This document shows positions 12,201-24,948 of a stretch of 64,000 bases of DNA, one piece after another; positions within the stretch are counted from its first letter, which is position 1; each line of letters opens with the position of its first letter. The position numbers and the translations under genes are program-made. The stretch is from positions 1 through 64,000 of the forward strand of contig JAMJFZ010000363.1 in assembly GCA_026225945.1 (NCBI GenBank), in the 5' to 3' direction. Below the pieces are notes generated by a model that saw only the letters and a program-made list of their open reading frames with translations, ran no database searches and had not been told where the DNA came from. The stretch comes from Cricetomys ansorgei (taxonomy: Eukaryota; Chordata; Mammalia; Rodentia; Nesomyidae).

Positions 12201-13270
12201 TAAGCCAGGCCTTCTCTGGTTCTTTTTTTTTTTTTTTTTGTCCAGCAGATGGAGGGGCGAACTGTATATGCACGAGATAAATTAATTTATACAGAGACAA
12301 CTATTTTAATAGAACTTCGCAGTCGACTTTTAGATTTTTACCGTAGCTGCCGGTGTTGGGACCCAGCTGGAGGATGGGAGAAGGGACCGCCCATCCTCGT
12401 CGCTAAGGGCTGGTTTTCAGAGGGCTGAGCATCCAGATACCAACCTGTAACCTCAGACTACCAGTTTCCAGGGATCTTGTTTTCCTCACCATGAAGCCAG
12501 TCAAGCCGAGGTCCAACAACGGGAATTCAAAGCATTGCATGCAGCTTGGCGGATGCATGCAACTTTAAGGGGTTCAGAGGGGTGAAAACAAGGTGGGAGT
12601 CCCTTCAGAGTCCTTTTAGACACTGAAGTAAACTCAAGATGTTATCCTTGTAAGTCCCACGAACAGACAACTGTTTCTGCTGTCTTTGAACTCACTCATG
12701 CATCTCATTTTTAAATTTAATCCTTTTAAAAATACAAAAACCAACAAGCCACGACTGAGGAGGCGAACATGCAAGCCTATTGTGTGCGTGGACGTGGTGT
12801 GCTTCAGAAGCACATTATTAACAAGCTCACTCTTCGCTGAGCCCTTAGGAACAAACTCTTGTTAACACCCACAACTTGCACCTTCAAACTATATGGAGTA
12901 GGCATTAAATGCAAAAAAAAAAAAAAAAAGATATATAGCCAGGCATCTTATGGGAATGACTCTGTCAAGCTTAATTCCCTGGCAAAGTCCCTCCAGGCGT
13001 CACAGACCTGTTCCTCCTAGGCTTATGTTTGCTGCAAGTAGGTACTACTAAAGCTAGTTAAATTGCATGTGCAATACGGAAACCTGAACAGACTGCACCT
13101 TTTGGAAGAAAAACATTCTTAAGGGATGTAATAGAAATGATGTATACATTTTAAACGTTTTCTACATAGCGAGAGCTTCGTATGAACATGTCATGTGTAA
13201 CAGGTGAAGGAGACCCTTTTTATAAACGCACCAGCAGTGTTTAAAAATAAACTTCCATTACTTTTGTTTC
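12157..13270 (+). other. SIM2: SIM2 3' UTR
   Basis: It runs from the stop codon to just past AATAAA at 13246-13251. It is AT-rich after about 12.28 kb, with no full SINE, and contains a T run near 12222-12239 and an A run near 12914-12929. The cleavage site is inferred from a T/GT-rich stretch following the signal. Confidence 0.7.
13246..13251 (+). terminator. SIM2: SIM2 polyadenylation signal AATAAA
   Basis: A canonical hexamer 1.09 kb after the SIM2 stop, followed within about 20-40 bp by a T/GT-rich run (TTTTGTTTCCTGTCTCTGTT). It is the first canonical AATAAA with such a downstream element in the 3' UTR. Confidence 0.6.
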
Positions 13271-13309
13271 CTGTCTCTGTTTATTTTTCACTTGGGGTCA
13301 CTACTGAGT

Positions 13310-13398
13310 GCCGTGGGTGTGGCTCAGTGGTCCAGGGCTTGTGTGACTGGCAGAAGATGCTAGCTGTGAGTCCCAGTATGGAAAGAAAAAAAAAAAAG
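13310..13398 (+). repeat. ID-like SINE
   Basis: A short tRNA-like element, GGGTGTGGCTCAGTGGTCCA, ending GAGTCCCAGTATGGAAAGAAA with an A-rich tail. The layout matches rodent ID elements but with several changes. Confidence 0.55.
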
Positions 13399-14268
13399 AA
13401 ATTATTAAAAATCCTTTCATGGCACTGATCTGGGCATCTGCTTTGACTATCACCTTTCAATTTCTCTACATAGGAAAAGTAAATTGCATCATTTACTTTT
13501 AAGAAAAACAGTTTACTTTAGGAAACTCTTTCTACCTGTTTGGGAAGGTTCCACATTTTTATTATTTATTTGTAACTAACACTTCTAGAATCAGTGGCAT
13601 CAAGAGCTCTGAAAATGTGAACTTCAGTCAGCCTTCTGCGTCACTGAGGACGCTGTTCATTCTCTAGAGTGTCACTGACAAGGTGAGGAACAGGAGTCTC
13701 TGGAAGGACTGGGCACGCGACTGCTCAGGCCCTCACTTGCATTCAGCCATGACACTAGATGTGTGACATCAGTGTCACATCATGAGTCTCACAGTTAAGC
13801 CACGGCTGATTTATGGGAGTTAGCACCACATTTTCCAAGACAGTACCACCTAAATGCTTCTGTGTCAACTTGGTTACTAACTTTTGGGGGCTGTATCCAA
13901 TAAACACAAGTCATGAAGGCTTCTGGAGCAGGCTAATAGGAAAGGTTACTGCTGAGGGGAGGAATGATCCTGTTACAGATTTACAAATGGTAATGTAAAC
14001 AAGCATAAGGGAGTGTATGTATCCCTAAAATTAAATTTATATTAGTAAAACTCTCCTTATTTAAAGAAACATCACCACTTTTCATAGCCTAAAATAGGAA
14101 GAAAGATTCCTCAGAAAGCCAAACTGGCATCCAGAGATTACGGACTCAGGCAAAGCTGCCAAGCAGTTGCTATGGCAACCCAATACATCCTCAAGATTGC
14201 ACAAGGAAGCGCTGGTATCTATGGTTTCTCAACTTCTGTGAAGCTCTGACAGGAGAAACATTTTAATA

Positions 14269-14269
14269 C

Positions 14270-14334
<65 letters not shown>
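14269..14334 (+). repeat. (CT)n(CA)n compound microsatellite
   Basis: About 36 bp of CT repeat pass directly into about 30 bp of CA repeat. This is a simple sequence with no coding meaning. Confidence 0.95.
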
Positions 14335-14338
<4 letters not shown>

Positions 14339-14999
14339 AGGAAAAGAAGATCACAGTGGGCCCTACCTAAGATGCACCATGTTGACAAAAATGCCAGATC
14401 AAATGGTTTGAGGCCTAAGCCCAATTCCAGCCTTTGGCCCCGACAGGCCTCCCAGGGAAAGGAATTCCTTTATGTCCTTGGAAGCCCCTTTCTAGAAAAG
14501 CCATTCCATTCATACCTCTGCAGACACATGAAGGGGTGAAAGAGCCTGTTTCCCCACCCCCATCGCTTTCTTTCATCCTATTTAAAGTCCAGTCAGCTAG
14601 GCCTTCCTCCCTTCCACCATGAAGGTGTATATGGGGGGGGGGGCAGTTCTAACAGTCTACACATATAAAAATCCATTAGAATTGCAAGGTAGCTGGGGTA
14701 GAGTGTGGGAGTCACTACGGATAGAGTGGCATCCAAAGAACATTTTTAGCTTGAAATTTTGGAGAATGGCCACCCTTGGGTTATCTACAGCACATGACTC
14801 AAGCTGACCCCAAACTTAGGCATGATATATAATGTTAAAATCTTAGGACAAAACCATCTTTAATGAAAGTTGAGCAGTATTCACAAAAGAGAAATCCTAA
14901 AAGAACAGAGTTGAGGAATGGCGACTGGTTAGATGTGTCTATACTTCAGGCCTTGGTGAACTTTTCTTCTTACCACTACTTAAGACTTCTTTTTGCCCA

Positions 15000-15365
15000 G
15001 CCCCCATGCTCCAGTGACAACCTCACCTCTGTCGCCAGGTACTGCCAGGTACTGCCTCCTAAGCCTTGTACCTGTGCTGTACCTGCCTCCAGCTGTCCTG
15101 TTATCAGCAGGGGACGCGTGGCGATTCCCATAGAATCCCGGTGGGCTTCAGGCTCTTCCTCTCTGTGCCCCTGCTCTCTTTGCCTCTTACCATGCTGTTT
15201 CTGTTTTTGCCCCCCCCTTCTTTTCTTCTCAGTCTCTCACCCCACTGTCCTATCTCTCTCCCCACCCTCTACTTTCTCTGTGCCTACAGGGTCCTGTTCT
15301 ACCCAACTCAGCATCCCTCTCCTACCATAACTAATAAACCTTTATTAAAACTCACCAGTGTGCAC
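15000..15365 (+). repeat. Possible LTR fragment
   Basis: A pyrimidine-rich stretch ending in CTAATAAACCTTTATTAAAA and CTCACCAGTGTGCACA resembles the R-U5 part of a rodent LTR with its own poly(A) signal. I cannot name the family, see no clear target duplication, and the assignment is weak. Confidence 0.3.
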
Positions 15366-15455
15366 ACGCCTAAGCTCCGCCCATCGCCTCCGCATGTATA
15401 GAGAATTATTACAAGAACAAGAACAAGCCTGAGCTATAGTGAAAAATCTCTAATG

Positions 15456-15461
15456 TTTATT
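15456..15461 (-). terminator. HLCS: HLCS polyadenylation signal (AATAAA on - strand)
   Basis: TTTATT on + reads AATAAA on -. On the - strand it is followed after about 25 bp by CTTGTTCTTGTTCTTG, a T/GT-rich downstream element, at about 15412-15430. A second AATAAA lies 99 bp upstream at 15555-15560. Confidence 0.5.
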
Positions 15462-15554
15462 TTGGTAGATTTTGTTTTATAGGCATTGGTTTACAGTAAT
15501 TCTTTTCAGAGATGGTTCTTTGAAAATGGAAAACAGCAAAGGTTTACATTTTTG

Positions 15555-15560
15555 TTTATT
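15555..15560 (-). terminator. HLCS: Alternative HLCS polyadenylation signal
   Basis: A second canonical hexamer on the - strand (TTTATT on +), 99 bp upstream of the likely main signal. The downstream context is A/T-rich with less GT, so it is judged weaker. Confidence 0.3.
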
Positions 15561-17186
15561 TCAAAGATGCATAGTGATGAAGCAGAAACGAGGGTGCCCC
15601 ATTTCCAGCTGGTCAGGGACATGAAGCCCCTAAGACTCCCCTCTTGCACTCTGGAAGTGCCAGGTGAGATAGGCCAGGGACGACCACACTGTGTGCAGGA
15701 TGTAGGGACCTCCAGAGGCTGCGTCTCTCACTGGGTGTGTGCTTGCACAAGCCTCAGTCAGGACATTGCTTCCGTGCTGGGTTGTGTTACTGTGCACAGT
15801 GAGCTCCACGCGATACACGTCCGCCATTTCAGCCTCCTTGTCAGGACTCTCACTGCTTTAGCGGAGTCGTGGGAAACCCAGTTTTTGCTATGTGTGCCTT
15901 CTAACACACAGATTAGTACCTGAGCAGCTTCACACTAGGAGTAACCTGCTCTCAAGCGCATGCGGAGTGTGAGTCCAGTGGCCACCTCTCAAGGTTGGGA
16001 GACAGCAGTTTCCCTTAAGACTCTGCAAGGTTCCTTGAGCTCTCCGACTGCTGAGTTTGTAAATGGCCTTGCATGTACTGGGCACAGGGGTCTTCCCACC
16101 TCCAAGAGCAGAATGTTCTCTGGGACGTGGGATTTGAAGTCTTTGGTTCATATGAGTCAAAGCCGGGTTAATGGGAAATGCAGCAGCTGCTTCAAGGCTA
16201 TTTTGTCTCTCTGAAGACAATGGGGTATCATATCTGCATAGGCAAGAACACCCCTAAATAGCGTAACTGCCCAGAACATCTCTGTCTGTTGACATGACCA
16301 CACTTCATTAGTTTTAACTTACAGAAAGGAAATTAAATGATAACATTTTCCCCCCTAAGTTGAACTATCCAGAATAGGCCTTCAGCTTAAAATAAAACAC
16401 ACTATGTTTTTCATTAAGTAATCTCCCAAAGAAATTTAAAATGTAATGATGGCAGTCCCGAGAGACAGCAAGTCTTGGATTACAAAGTCTGAGGAGTGAA
16501 GCTTGCAATATCAGCCTGGCGACCTTCGTCCTGGATGACATTTTACAGACACCCTCTCAAGGATCAGTCCATTTTGTAATTTTGGGGTGGTGCAGAGTTT
16601 TGTTTAAACTTGCATGAATTAATAATTTAAAAAAGCCCTGAAAGTTATGCATACATTTTTTGAGAAAAATTTTAATTGAAAGTCTTATTTGCAAAAAAAG
16701 TTACTTTTTTAAGTTCTTTTAAAGTTACATTTCTTCAAACACACGTTAGGTTGGTGTAGTCTACCTTGTTATTTTTTGCCTGGTCTGGGGTTTTCTGTGC
16801 TGGGCTGAAGGAAGATGGATTTTTATACTGAAAATCTCAGGTTTCTGGACTTGGCCTGACTACGTGAGATCTGGATAAAGACCTGGATAAAGTTTATGAT
16901 GAGGGAATCTTGTTCAAAGCTAAGTGTTCCATCCCGTTGTTTCCTTTCCACTAACTTCAGCTGCAAATGGCAGGAAGCCGGGAGTAGACAGGAATTGGTT
17001 CTTTAAGGCTGGGCGGTAGTGGGTGTGATTCATAAGCTCCACAGAGACGGGAGGTATGCAGAAAAGCATGGCACACATCTGGAGTCACAAATCTAGAAAG
17101 GCTTCCTTCCCTTTGTTCTTCTTAGCACATCAGATTTTGAACATCTTCTTTTAAAGCCACACACTCAAGTGCATGCGTGTACATGC

Positions 17187-17190
<4 letters not shown>

Positions 17191-17224
<34 letters not shown>

Positions 17225-17228
17225 ATGC
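17191..17228 (+). repeat. (CA)n microsatellite in HLCS 3' UTR
   Basis: A CA run of about 28 bp flanked by imperfect CACACG and ACACATGC copies. On the HLCS strand it reads GT. Confidence 0.9.
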
Positions 17229-17996
17229 AACCAGGCACGCATACACGCATCTCTCCAAACTGATGGCCTTTAGTGTCAATGTAACTTTCTTTCATGACAA
17301 TATAAGAAAATAGGCAGAACATCATGCCTCGCAACACAGTACCACACACTCGTCCCGAGTGAGGGCCTTGTGGGAATGCTCCACACTAACAGAGACCATG
17401 ACTGGGACATACGAGTGCATCTTCATCTCCATCAGCCTGAACCAAGATCTCCACCAAGGAAGGGGCCATCTCGGCTTAAAAGTCTAAAACTTGACTCATC
17501 TGACCTCCAGAAGGAGTGCTCATTGCATAAGAAACTGATTTCCTCCCCGAGGCCTCTGCAACCATGGCAGCAACCATCCCTGCAGCCACACTGGTCTGGT
17601 GTTACCAGATTAATGCAGCAGAGTAACTTCAGGAAGCCCATCCTGGTTAAGAAAAACAACAACCACCTCCTACCCCCACCCAGAAATAAAACAAAGCCAA
17701 TCCAATGCCTAAGCACCACTGACACTCCAGGAGACCCCCCTCCGGGGCTCAGCCGCTGCTGGACAGCTGACTCAGCGTTCCCCTTTTCACAGCACTGGGC
17801 TAATGGCCTACTACTCGGGGAATACTGCACTATCTCATTGCTAATTCCAACTCCCTGACACTGGTTCCCCAGTAAACACACGTCTAAGCCCAATGTGGAG
17901 AAGAGTGCGTTCACACTGTCCAAGGCAAACTAAACTACGTTAAAGTGAATCTCCACCTGTTAATCCTCACCAGGTGTATCTCTAAACACCCAGTAA

Positions 17997-18039
17997 AGAC
18001 AGACAGACAGACAGACACACACACACACACACACACACC
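17997..18039 (+). repeat. (GACA)n(CA)n microsatellite in HLCS 3' UTR
   Basis: Four to five GACA units pass into about 11 CA units, 230 bp past the HLCS stop codon. Confidence 0.9.
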
Positions 18040-18269
18040 CCTAGCAAACAGAACCAAATCCCAGGGGTGTGGTAGGGGGACCAACTGTCTGAAGAGTTAA
18101 TGAATGACTCAGGGAAAAGACCCCGGTCTACAACCCTGCGTTAGTTTCTCAGCCCCTGGCAGGCAAAGACCACAGCCAAGCAAGCACAGTGCTTGCTTGG
18201 GCTCCCAGGAGCAGCTTCCCTGGGAGGCTTGCTGCTGCGCCAGGACAGACCCAGGCGCCTGGGGCTGTG

Positions 18270-18441
18270 CTACTGCCGCTTGGGCAGGACGAGGTTTCTC
18301 AGCATGTCGAAGGAGTTGCCGTCCGGGTGCACTGTGACAGCCCCACGGCCCCGCTGATGGACCTGCAGGAACCCAGAATCATCAAGGCCCACAACTGATG
18401 CCTCCGGCCCCTCGGTGCTGCCCAGGCGGACTTGTTGGCCA
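18270..18441 (-). CDS. HLCS: HLCS terminal coding exon (C-terminal cap domain)
   Basis: On the - strand the acceptor TTTATTTTCAG ends at 18442. The exon starts at 18441 with T completing a split Ser codon (AG|T), then reads [40 protein letters not shown] and [16 protein letters not shown], with stop TAG at 18270-18272. This is the SH3-like C-terminal domain of the biotin-protein ligase family; FDMLRNL and the basic end match HLCS closely. The HQRGRGAV stretch differs from the acidic HQEGG or HQEDG I recall in human and mouse. Length and phase fit the upstream exon. Confidence 0.96.
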
Positions 18442-19463
18442 CTGAAAATAAAAGACAACAACACTGGGGTCACAGGAGGCAACAGAAGGCTGGAATGAGG
18501 GTCCTGGGGACAGGCTGGCACTTACTATAGTGACCTCTGACCTTCTCTGTCCCTGTGAAATGTCTAATACCTACTCAAGTAGCCACAGTGCTGGCTGGGA
18601 CTTCTGTGCACCATGTCACACTAATTCTGATCCCACTGCTGGTGATTTGAGCCCCTCCTCACCCCAAGCACTCCTAAGAGGTGTGCAAAAAGACAGGAGG
18701 GGTGACTTGGGAAAACAAGATGGAAGAAGGTTAGGTAAGAGAGGGCAACGGGGCAGTGATTATGATCGAATTATACTGTTAACATGGATGAGATGGAGTA
18801 ACAAAAACCCACTATTTTCAAAATAGTAAGTGCTAATTACAATAAAGGAAGGAAAAGAAAAGAAAAACACTATGTAGGGACAGGCAAATGGCTCAGTAGG
18901 TGAGGCACTTGCCCTGCAAGCCTGGTGACATGGGTTCAATCCCTGGAGCCCGTGTAAAGGTGGAAGAGGAGAACTGACTTCATAAAGCTGTCTCTCTTGC
19001 TCTTAAGTTTGGACACACTGATGTTTTGGAAGGGTAGAGGCTTGTTCTACACACACCTCAGCCACAGGAGGATGCTGGGAGCATCTGTCAGTACCTGAGG
19101 CTGGCCTCAGCCCAGAGTGTCAGATTTAGTAGAACCTGGGTGCAGGTGAGGCTGCCACTGTCACACAGGGATCTCACTTTGAGCTCTAGAAGGTTCTACC
19201 ATTGAGACGTGTCTGATGACCTCCTCATAGTTCACACTAAACTGATTTTGGATGTTCTCAGCGTCAAGTCCTTGCCAGTGTCTTCCCAGGACACTGGTCC
19301 CTGCCATTCCCGGCTAGGCTCACGTGGGCAAGTTTGTACTCCCTGGGCTTTTGCATCACTGAGTTAAAAATAACCCTCCAGACCGGCGCTCAGGCCTTCA
19401 TGTTAAGAAACTGAAGTACTAACTTCAAGGAATTTTAAAAGAAAGAAGACAGCGGGTACTAAC
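18442..19463 (-). other. HLCS: HLCS last intron
   Basis: An intron with donor GTTAGT (19458-19463) and acceptor TTTTCAG at 18442. It includes a B2-type SINE (about 18883-19012). I see nothing else. Confidence 0.85.
18883..19012 (+). repeat. B2-type SINE fragment
   Basis: GGGACAGGCAAATGGCTCAG, then GACATGGGTTCAATCCCTGG, is the tRNA-like 5' half of a B2/B3 element with its A and B boxes. The 3' part is eroded. Confidence 0.65.
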
Positions 19464-19677
19464 CTGTGCACCCAGTATTTATAATAGAGAGGAAGAATGC
19501 CACTGGGTCCTTGGTCCTGAAACGTGTCGATAAGTTTCTCCAGCATGGTTACAGCCCTGGCCATGAGATAATCGGCTTGTAAGGGCTTTAGGCCTGCCTT
19601 GTGTTGCTTATTGTATTCTGCGATGAGGTCGTTGATGCATATGGTAGGGTTACTGTTAGTCACATTAAATCCACAGC
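19464..19677 (-). CDS. HLCS: HLCS coding exon (catalytic core, C-terminal half)
   Basis: The acceptor TTTTTGTCCAG precedes 19677, and the exon ends at 19464 before GTTAGT. It is 214 nt: 2 + 70 codons + 2. It encodes [59 protein letters not shown] and [11 protein letters not shown]. The GCGFNVTN segment is part of the BirA-like active-site fold, and the helical LEKLI region precedes the cap domain. Both split codons (G|GC Gly and AG|T Ser) join correctly to the neighbouring exons. Confidence 0.97.
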
Positions 19678-21098
<1,421 letters not shown>

Positions 21099-22553
21099 CT
21101 AAAACAAAATCTGCATATTAATTAAGCAATAAACCTCGAGGAAGCTGGCAATGGGACGAACGATGAACGGAACACTCTCCAAACTCACAGGACAGGGACT
21201 AGTCCTCCCTTCTGCTTTAGACAGCTGATCACTTTGTGGGTGAAATGCAGCATTTTAAAAATCCATCTATGTGTATGGGGGCTTTGCCTGCATGTGTGTC
21301 TGTGCACCATGTGCCCTGGCTAACACACAGTCAAAGCATCTGCAGGAGCTAGCAGGTAAAATACCGACAGACATACTGAGCATCCACGTGGCACCCTCTC
21401 CTATTCCCATCAGATCTCTCATTATTAAAATACCTTTGCAAGACTATTCCTGAGGCTCAGATAGGAGGACTGCAAATCTGAGGCCTGCCTGGGCAACAAG
21501 AATGAGTTCAAGGCCAGCCTGGGCAACTTAGTGAGACTCTCAAAATAAAACTGAAAAATTGGGCTGGTGATATTAACTCAGTGGTAGAGCACTCGCCTGG
21601 AAAGGATGAAAGCTGAGGTTCAGTCTTCAGTCCTATAAACACCCCAAATAAAACAACAAAACAGTGTCTGCAAAAGTCTTGTAAATTTAGTTTATTGGTA
21701 TCTCAGTATCACAAGTGTCATCAAGAGGTAGGTGTGCAGGAAGAGAGTAATATCCTCAGGATTCTAGAAGCCACTGAAAGACAAAGACCACTCCATGTTT
21801 ATGGTTGAGAATATGAGCTCACAGCTTCCTGTTTCTGCTGCCATGCCTGATATTTGTGCCACGTCTTCCTGCCACAAGGGACTCTATCTCCCTGAAACCA
21901 GAAGCCAAAATAACCTTTTCTTTTGTAAGTCGCCTTGGTCATGGTGTGTCATCACAGTATCAGAGAGGTAACTAATAAGGAGTTGGTACCAGGAGTGGCT
22001 CAAGTCAGGCAATGGTAAGGCTGTCAGCACACCTGTCCTTGGAGTGGGGGAAGACAGCGCCAAATGAACCTGGCCTTGAACTCCATCAACCACAGACAAA
22101 GAGCAGTTCTGCTGATGGAGACAACGGTAAGGAGAGGTAAAAAGAAGCTCTTTAGGCCCATAAGACAGCCCTTAATCAACAAATAAGAAAAACCTGAAAA
22201 TGTAGACAGTTTCCATCCAGCCCCATAGCCTGGTACAATGCTTTCATTAAATGAAAAAAAAGCTTCGTCTTACTAAAATGCTAAGAAATCTGACAAATAG
22301 CACAGGAAGGGATTCTGGGAAATGCTCTGTGGAAAAGCAGCAATCACCCTCAAACACTATAAAGGCAAGTGTGTCAAGCAAGCACTCTACCCCTGAGCTC
22401 CAGCTCCAGCCAGAGCTATGCACTCTAAATGGATCATATACACTTTAGTGACAGCTCTGTGAAGGGCACTGCCAATGATGCAAATGCATGCTACAAACGG
22501 AAAAGGCCAAGCTGGAGGCTCCACAGGAGGGCGGAGAATGAAGCTGCACATAC
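21099..22553 (-). other. HLCS: HLCS intron
   Basis: Holds a B1-like fragment (about 21455-21545), an ID-like SINE (about 21560-21655) and a rodent dispersed-repeat end near 21.83-21.98 kb (GCCTTGGTCATGGTGTGTCA). I see nothing else. Confidence 0.8.
21455..21655 (+). repeat. B1-like plus ID-like SINE pair
   Basis: The first half reads AGTTCAAGGCCAGCCTGGGC and GTGAGACTCTCAAAATAAAA (a B1 tail). The second reads GGGCTGGTGATATTAACTCA and GTGGTAGAGCACTCGCC (an ID/tRNA-like head). They may be one composite or two adjacent insertions. Confidence 0.6.
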
Positions 22554-22714
22554 CTCATACTCCGGGATGGAGCGCACAGCCTCCACAACAGCCAGGGACA
22601 TCAAGTGCTGGACAAACGGAATCCTCTGTCCCAGTTGTGACCTCAGGGGAACAGAGACCAACAGAGTGGAAAGGGCACACCCCACAGGGCTCAGCCAGGC
22701 ATTCGGGCCCCGTC
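22554..22714 (-). CDS. HLCS: HLCS coding exon (biotinyl-AMP loop end)
   Basis: The acceptor GTGTCTTCCAG precedes 22714, and the donor GTATGT follows 22554. The exon is 161 nt (2 + 53 codons). It encodes [40 protein letters not shown] and [13 protein letters not shown]. With the GKG from the previous exon it completes the GKGRG-x-N-x-W loop that closes over biotinyl-AMP. Pro and Ala in GPNAW are the forms I recall for mouse; human has GGNVW. The frame is intact. Confidence 0.97.
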
Positions 22715-22876
22715 CTGGAAGACACCCATTGAGAGAACACTGCTTCACCATGAGGGCATTCCCAGACAACAATGTCTCAAAGCCACACACCTCACAGCCA
22801 TGCCACTTGGGTGTATTTGTGCTGAGTGACCCACTCTGATATTCTGGGGTTAACTCATCAAAAGGAAAGTGCTTTA

Positions 22877-23170
22877 AGGGCTGGGAGGAGAACTCAGCTG
22901 GTAAAGTGCCTGCCACGCAGTGTGAGGACCTGAGCTCAGTCTCCAGCACTCAGGTAAGAACCTGGAGTAGGGCGAGCTGGGACGCACTTGTAAGGCCAGT
23001 GCTAGAGGCAGAGATGAGCTGGTTCCTGAGGCTCCCTGGCCAGAGCAGCCTAGCTGAGTATGCAAGTTCCAAGTCCGAGAGACTGTCTCAAGAAAACAAG
23101 GAACAACACTGAAGGCCAACCCCTGGTCTCCACATGTACACACATACACCATGCCTGTACACGCATCTTA
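22877..23170 (+). repeat. B3/B2-type SINE, nearly full length
   Basis: The head reads GGGCTGGGAGGAGAACTCAG and CTGAGCTCAGTCTCCAGCAC. The body includes GAGACTGTCTCAAGAAAACA, and the tail GGTCTCCACATGTACACACA. The order is that of a rodent B3 element on the + strand. Confidence 0.82.
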
Positions 23171-23446
23171 CAAACAGCCATGAGGATGCAAACAGTGAAG
23201 CAGGAAGCTGGACAAACCACTAGAAGCTACTTGTGAAAAGCGATCTTTCCTATAGCACCGTGTGTGGGGCCATGTGCCCTGAGTCCCAGAGCTATGCCTT
23301 TAGTGACAGTAGTGTCGTTTCAGGCTTTGAACTGCTTAGTGCTGAGGTAGAATCTGGAGCTTTATGCATGTTAGGCAAGTCCCAGCCTGAGCTACAGACT
23401 ACTACCTGAATATTTAAATTGTTTTATAAAAAAAAAGCAATCCCCA

Positions 23447-23945
23447 GGGGCTGGAGATACGGCTCAGTCTGTAAAGTCCTTGTAGCTCAAGCCTGAGAAC
23501 CTGAGTTCAAATCTACAGCATCCACACAACCAGCCAGGCTTGGGGCTTGGCAGATGGTTTAATGAATAAAGGGTTGTCACACAAGCGTGAGGATACTTGG
23601 GATACAGAGAAAGGGGAAACCAGGTGGGCTGTCTGGCTAGACTAGCTAGAATTGGCAAACTCCAGAGTCACTGAGAGACTCTGGAGAGAGACCAAGATTC
23701 CTGCGCGCGCACACACACACACACACAGCCAGGCATGGTGGTACCCTCGCTTGTAACCTAAGTGCTGAAGAGATGCAAGCAGGCAGGTGGACTCTCAGGG
23801 GCTTGGTAGCCAAGTAGTCTAGCTGCTAGCTGACTAGCTATAGGAGAAGTCGGTTCAGCGAGAGGAGGACACTTGACAAATGACCAGTTGCCTGCACACA
23901 CAAGTGCATGCATGCATGCACAGATGTACACATACACATTAACAC
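23447..23945 (+). repeat. Two B3-type SINEs with a CA run between
   Basis: The first starts GGGGCTGGAGATACGGCTCA and runs to the CA stretch at 23705-23726. A second starts after it with CCAGGCATGGTGGTACCCTC and ends in a GCATGCATGCATGCACAG and CA-rich tail. They appear nested or adjacent. Confidence 0.68.
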
Positions 23946-24109
23946 ACGTGCGTGTATCACACGAACATGCACGCACATGACCCCTGGTAGCAACTCTCTA
24001 AAGTGATATTTGTGTTTTTAAAATTGAAGTTAGGAGAAGAAAATATTCAAAGTGAGAGGTATAGTTTAATCAAAATTTCTCTAGAGTATCTTTTTAAGAA
24101 ATCTACCAT

Positions 24110-24240
24110 CTCCGACAGGCCCGAGGGGTGTGTGTCTGTAATCCCAGCAGTGGAGAGGCTGAAGCAGAAAGTTTGGAAGCTGAAGGTCATCCTGAGCTAC
24201 ACAGCTAGACCTTGTCTCCACAGCTCTTATGCAACATAGT
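24110..24240 (+). repeat. B1 SINE, diverged
   Basis: GTCTGTAATCCCAGCAGTGG, then GGTCATCCTGAGCTACACAG and GACCTTGTCTCC, follow the B1 order on the + strand. Confidence 0.72.
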
Positions 24241-24880
24241 GGTGAGCAGCAGACCCATCTCTCTGCCCCGACTGAGAAGGGAATGTGGGTAGGCCTGGAG
24301 CTGGCTAGACGGAACATGACCCATGTTCCCGGGAAGCCTTCTCTGAGCCTCCTGCAGATGCTGGCAGGGCCTCTGCCCTTGTTGGTCCCACCACAGCTCT
24401 GCGGGGGAAGGGTGTGCCGCCTCTCGGTCAATGATCAGCAGGTGGCGGAAACCCAGATCGGCTCCTTACTCTTGAGCAGGCAGTGCCAGCTGGGTAGGAG
24501 CTGGAGTGCAGGGGTGGATGTGATGCCTCCTACAGACTCCAACAGACCCTACTGAGGACTTTCAGAATAAATGTCTTAGAGCTTTGTTTCCATCACAACC
24601 TGCAGGATGTACCAAGGAACGAAGGTTACCAGGTGTGACAGCCATCAAGCGCAAACATTGCATGATTAACAGATTGTGGACTGGGAGAATGCTTGCGTCC
24701 TACTAAGGTCGAAACTGGCCTTCTCCAGCTCCTTCTCTGCCTCATTTCAGGGAAGGCTGTAAAAGTGGAAAGTTTCTAAGTTGACCTCTCAGGGTCCAGC
24801 ACACACCGAGCTCTCTAGCCAGGAGACATGCAGATTTTCAGAAAGGAAAGTAATGGCAATGATGACAAAGGATGACTGAC

Positions 24881-24948
24881 CTTTGCCCTGGGTCTGCCGA
24901 ACTGCAATGGCGATTAAACCCATTTCCTGCGGTATCTCAAACATCAAC
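24881..24948 (-). CDS. HLCS: HLCS coding exon (start of catalytic core in this window)
   Basis: The acceptor CCGTTTGCAG precedes 24948, and the donor GTCAGT follows 24881. The exon is 68 nt: 1 + 22 codons + 1. It encodes LMFEIPQEMGLIAIAVRQTQ and GK, with a split Gly codon (G|GA) into the next exon. This is the strand before the biotinyl-AMP loop in the BirA-like domain. The next upstream coding exon, which should end in a two-base split Gly codon, is not found in the window. Confidence 0.95.

Larger units (their letters stand above)
13271..15434. other. Intergenic gap between SIM2 and HLCS 3' ends
   Basis: About 2.2 kb between two convergent genes. It holds an ID-like SINE (13310-13398), a piece of a common rodent dispersed repeat near 13.8-13.95 kb, a (CT)n(CA)n microsatellite (14269-14334) and an LTR-like stretch (about 15.0-15.37 kb). 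I see no gene in it. Confidence 0.75.
15435..18269 (-). other. HLCS: HLCS 3' UTR
   Basis: It runs from the stop codon (18270-18272) leftward to a poly(A) signal at 15456-15461, about 2.8 kb. It contains a CA repeat at 17191-17228 and a (GACA)n(CA)n repeat at 17997-18039, and otherwise AT-rich single-copy-looking DNA. The exact end is inferred; an earlier hexamer at 15555-15560 could also be used. Confidence 0.55.
22715..24880 (-). other. HLCS: HLCS intron
   Basis: Carries two B3-type SINEs (22877-23170; 23447-23700), a CA run (23705-23726), a third B3 piece to about 23945 and a B1 (24110-24240). The donor is GTCAGT, immediately left of 24881. No coding sequence is seen. Confidence 0.82.

Noticed and set aside
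11479..12300. 273-codon - strand frame opposite the last SIM2 exon
   Set aside because: It is antisense to a GC-rich coding exon, where stops are rare. Its sequence is low-complexity Arg/Ala/Gly and it has no splice partner.
22491..22949. 152-codon frame taken as a single HLCS exon
   Set aside because: Only 22554-22714 matches HLCS and has AG/GT borders; the rest is intron, part of it SINE.
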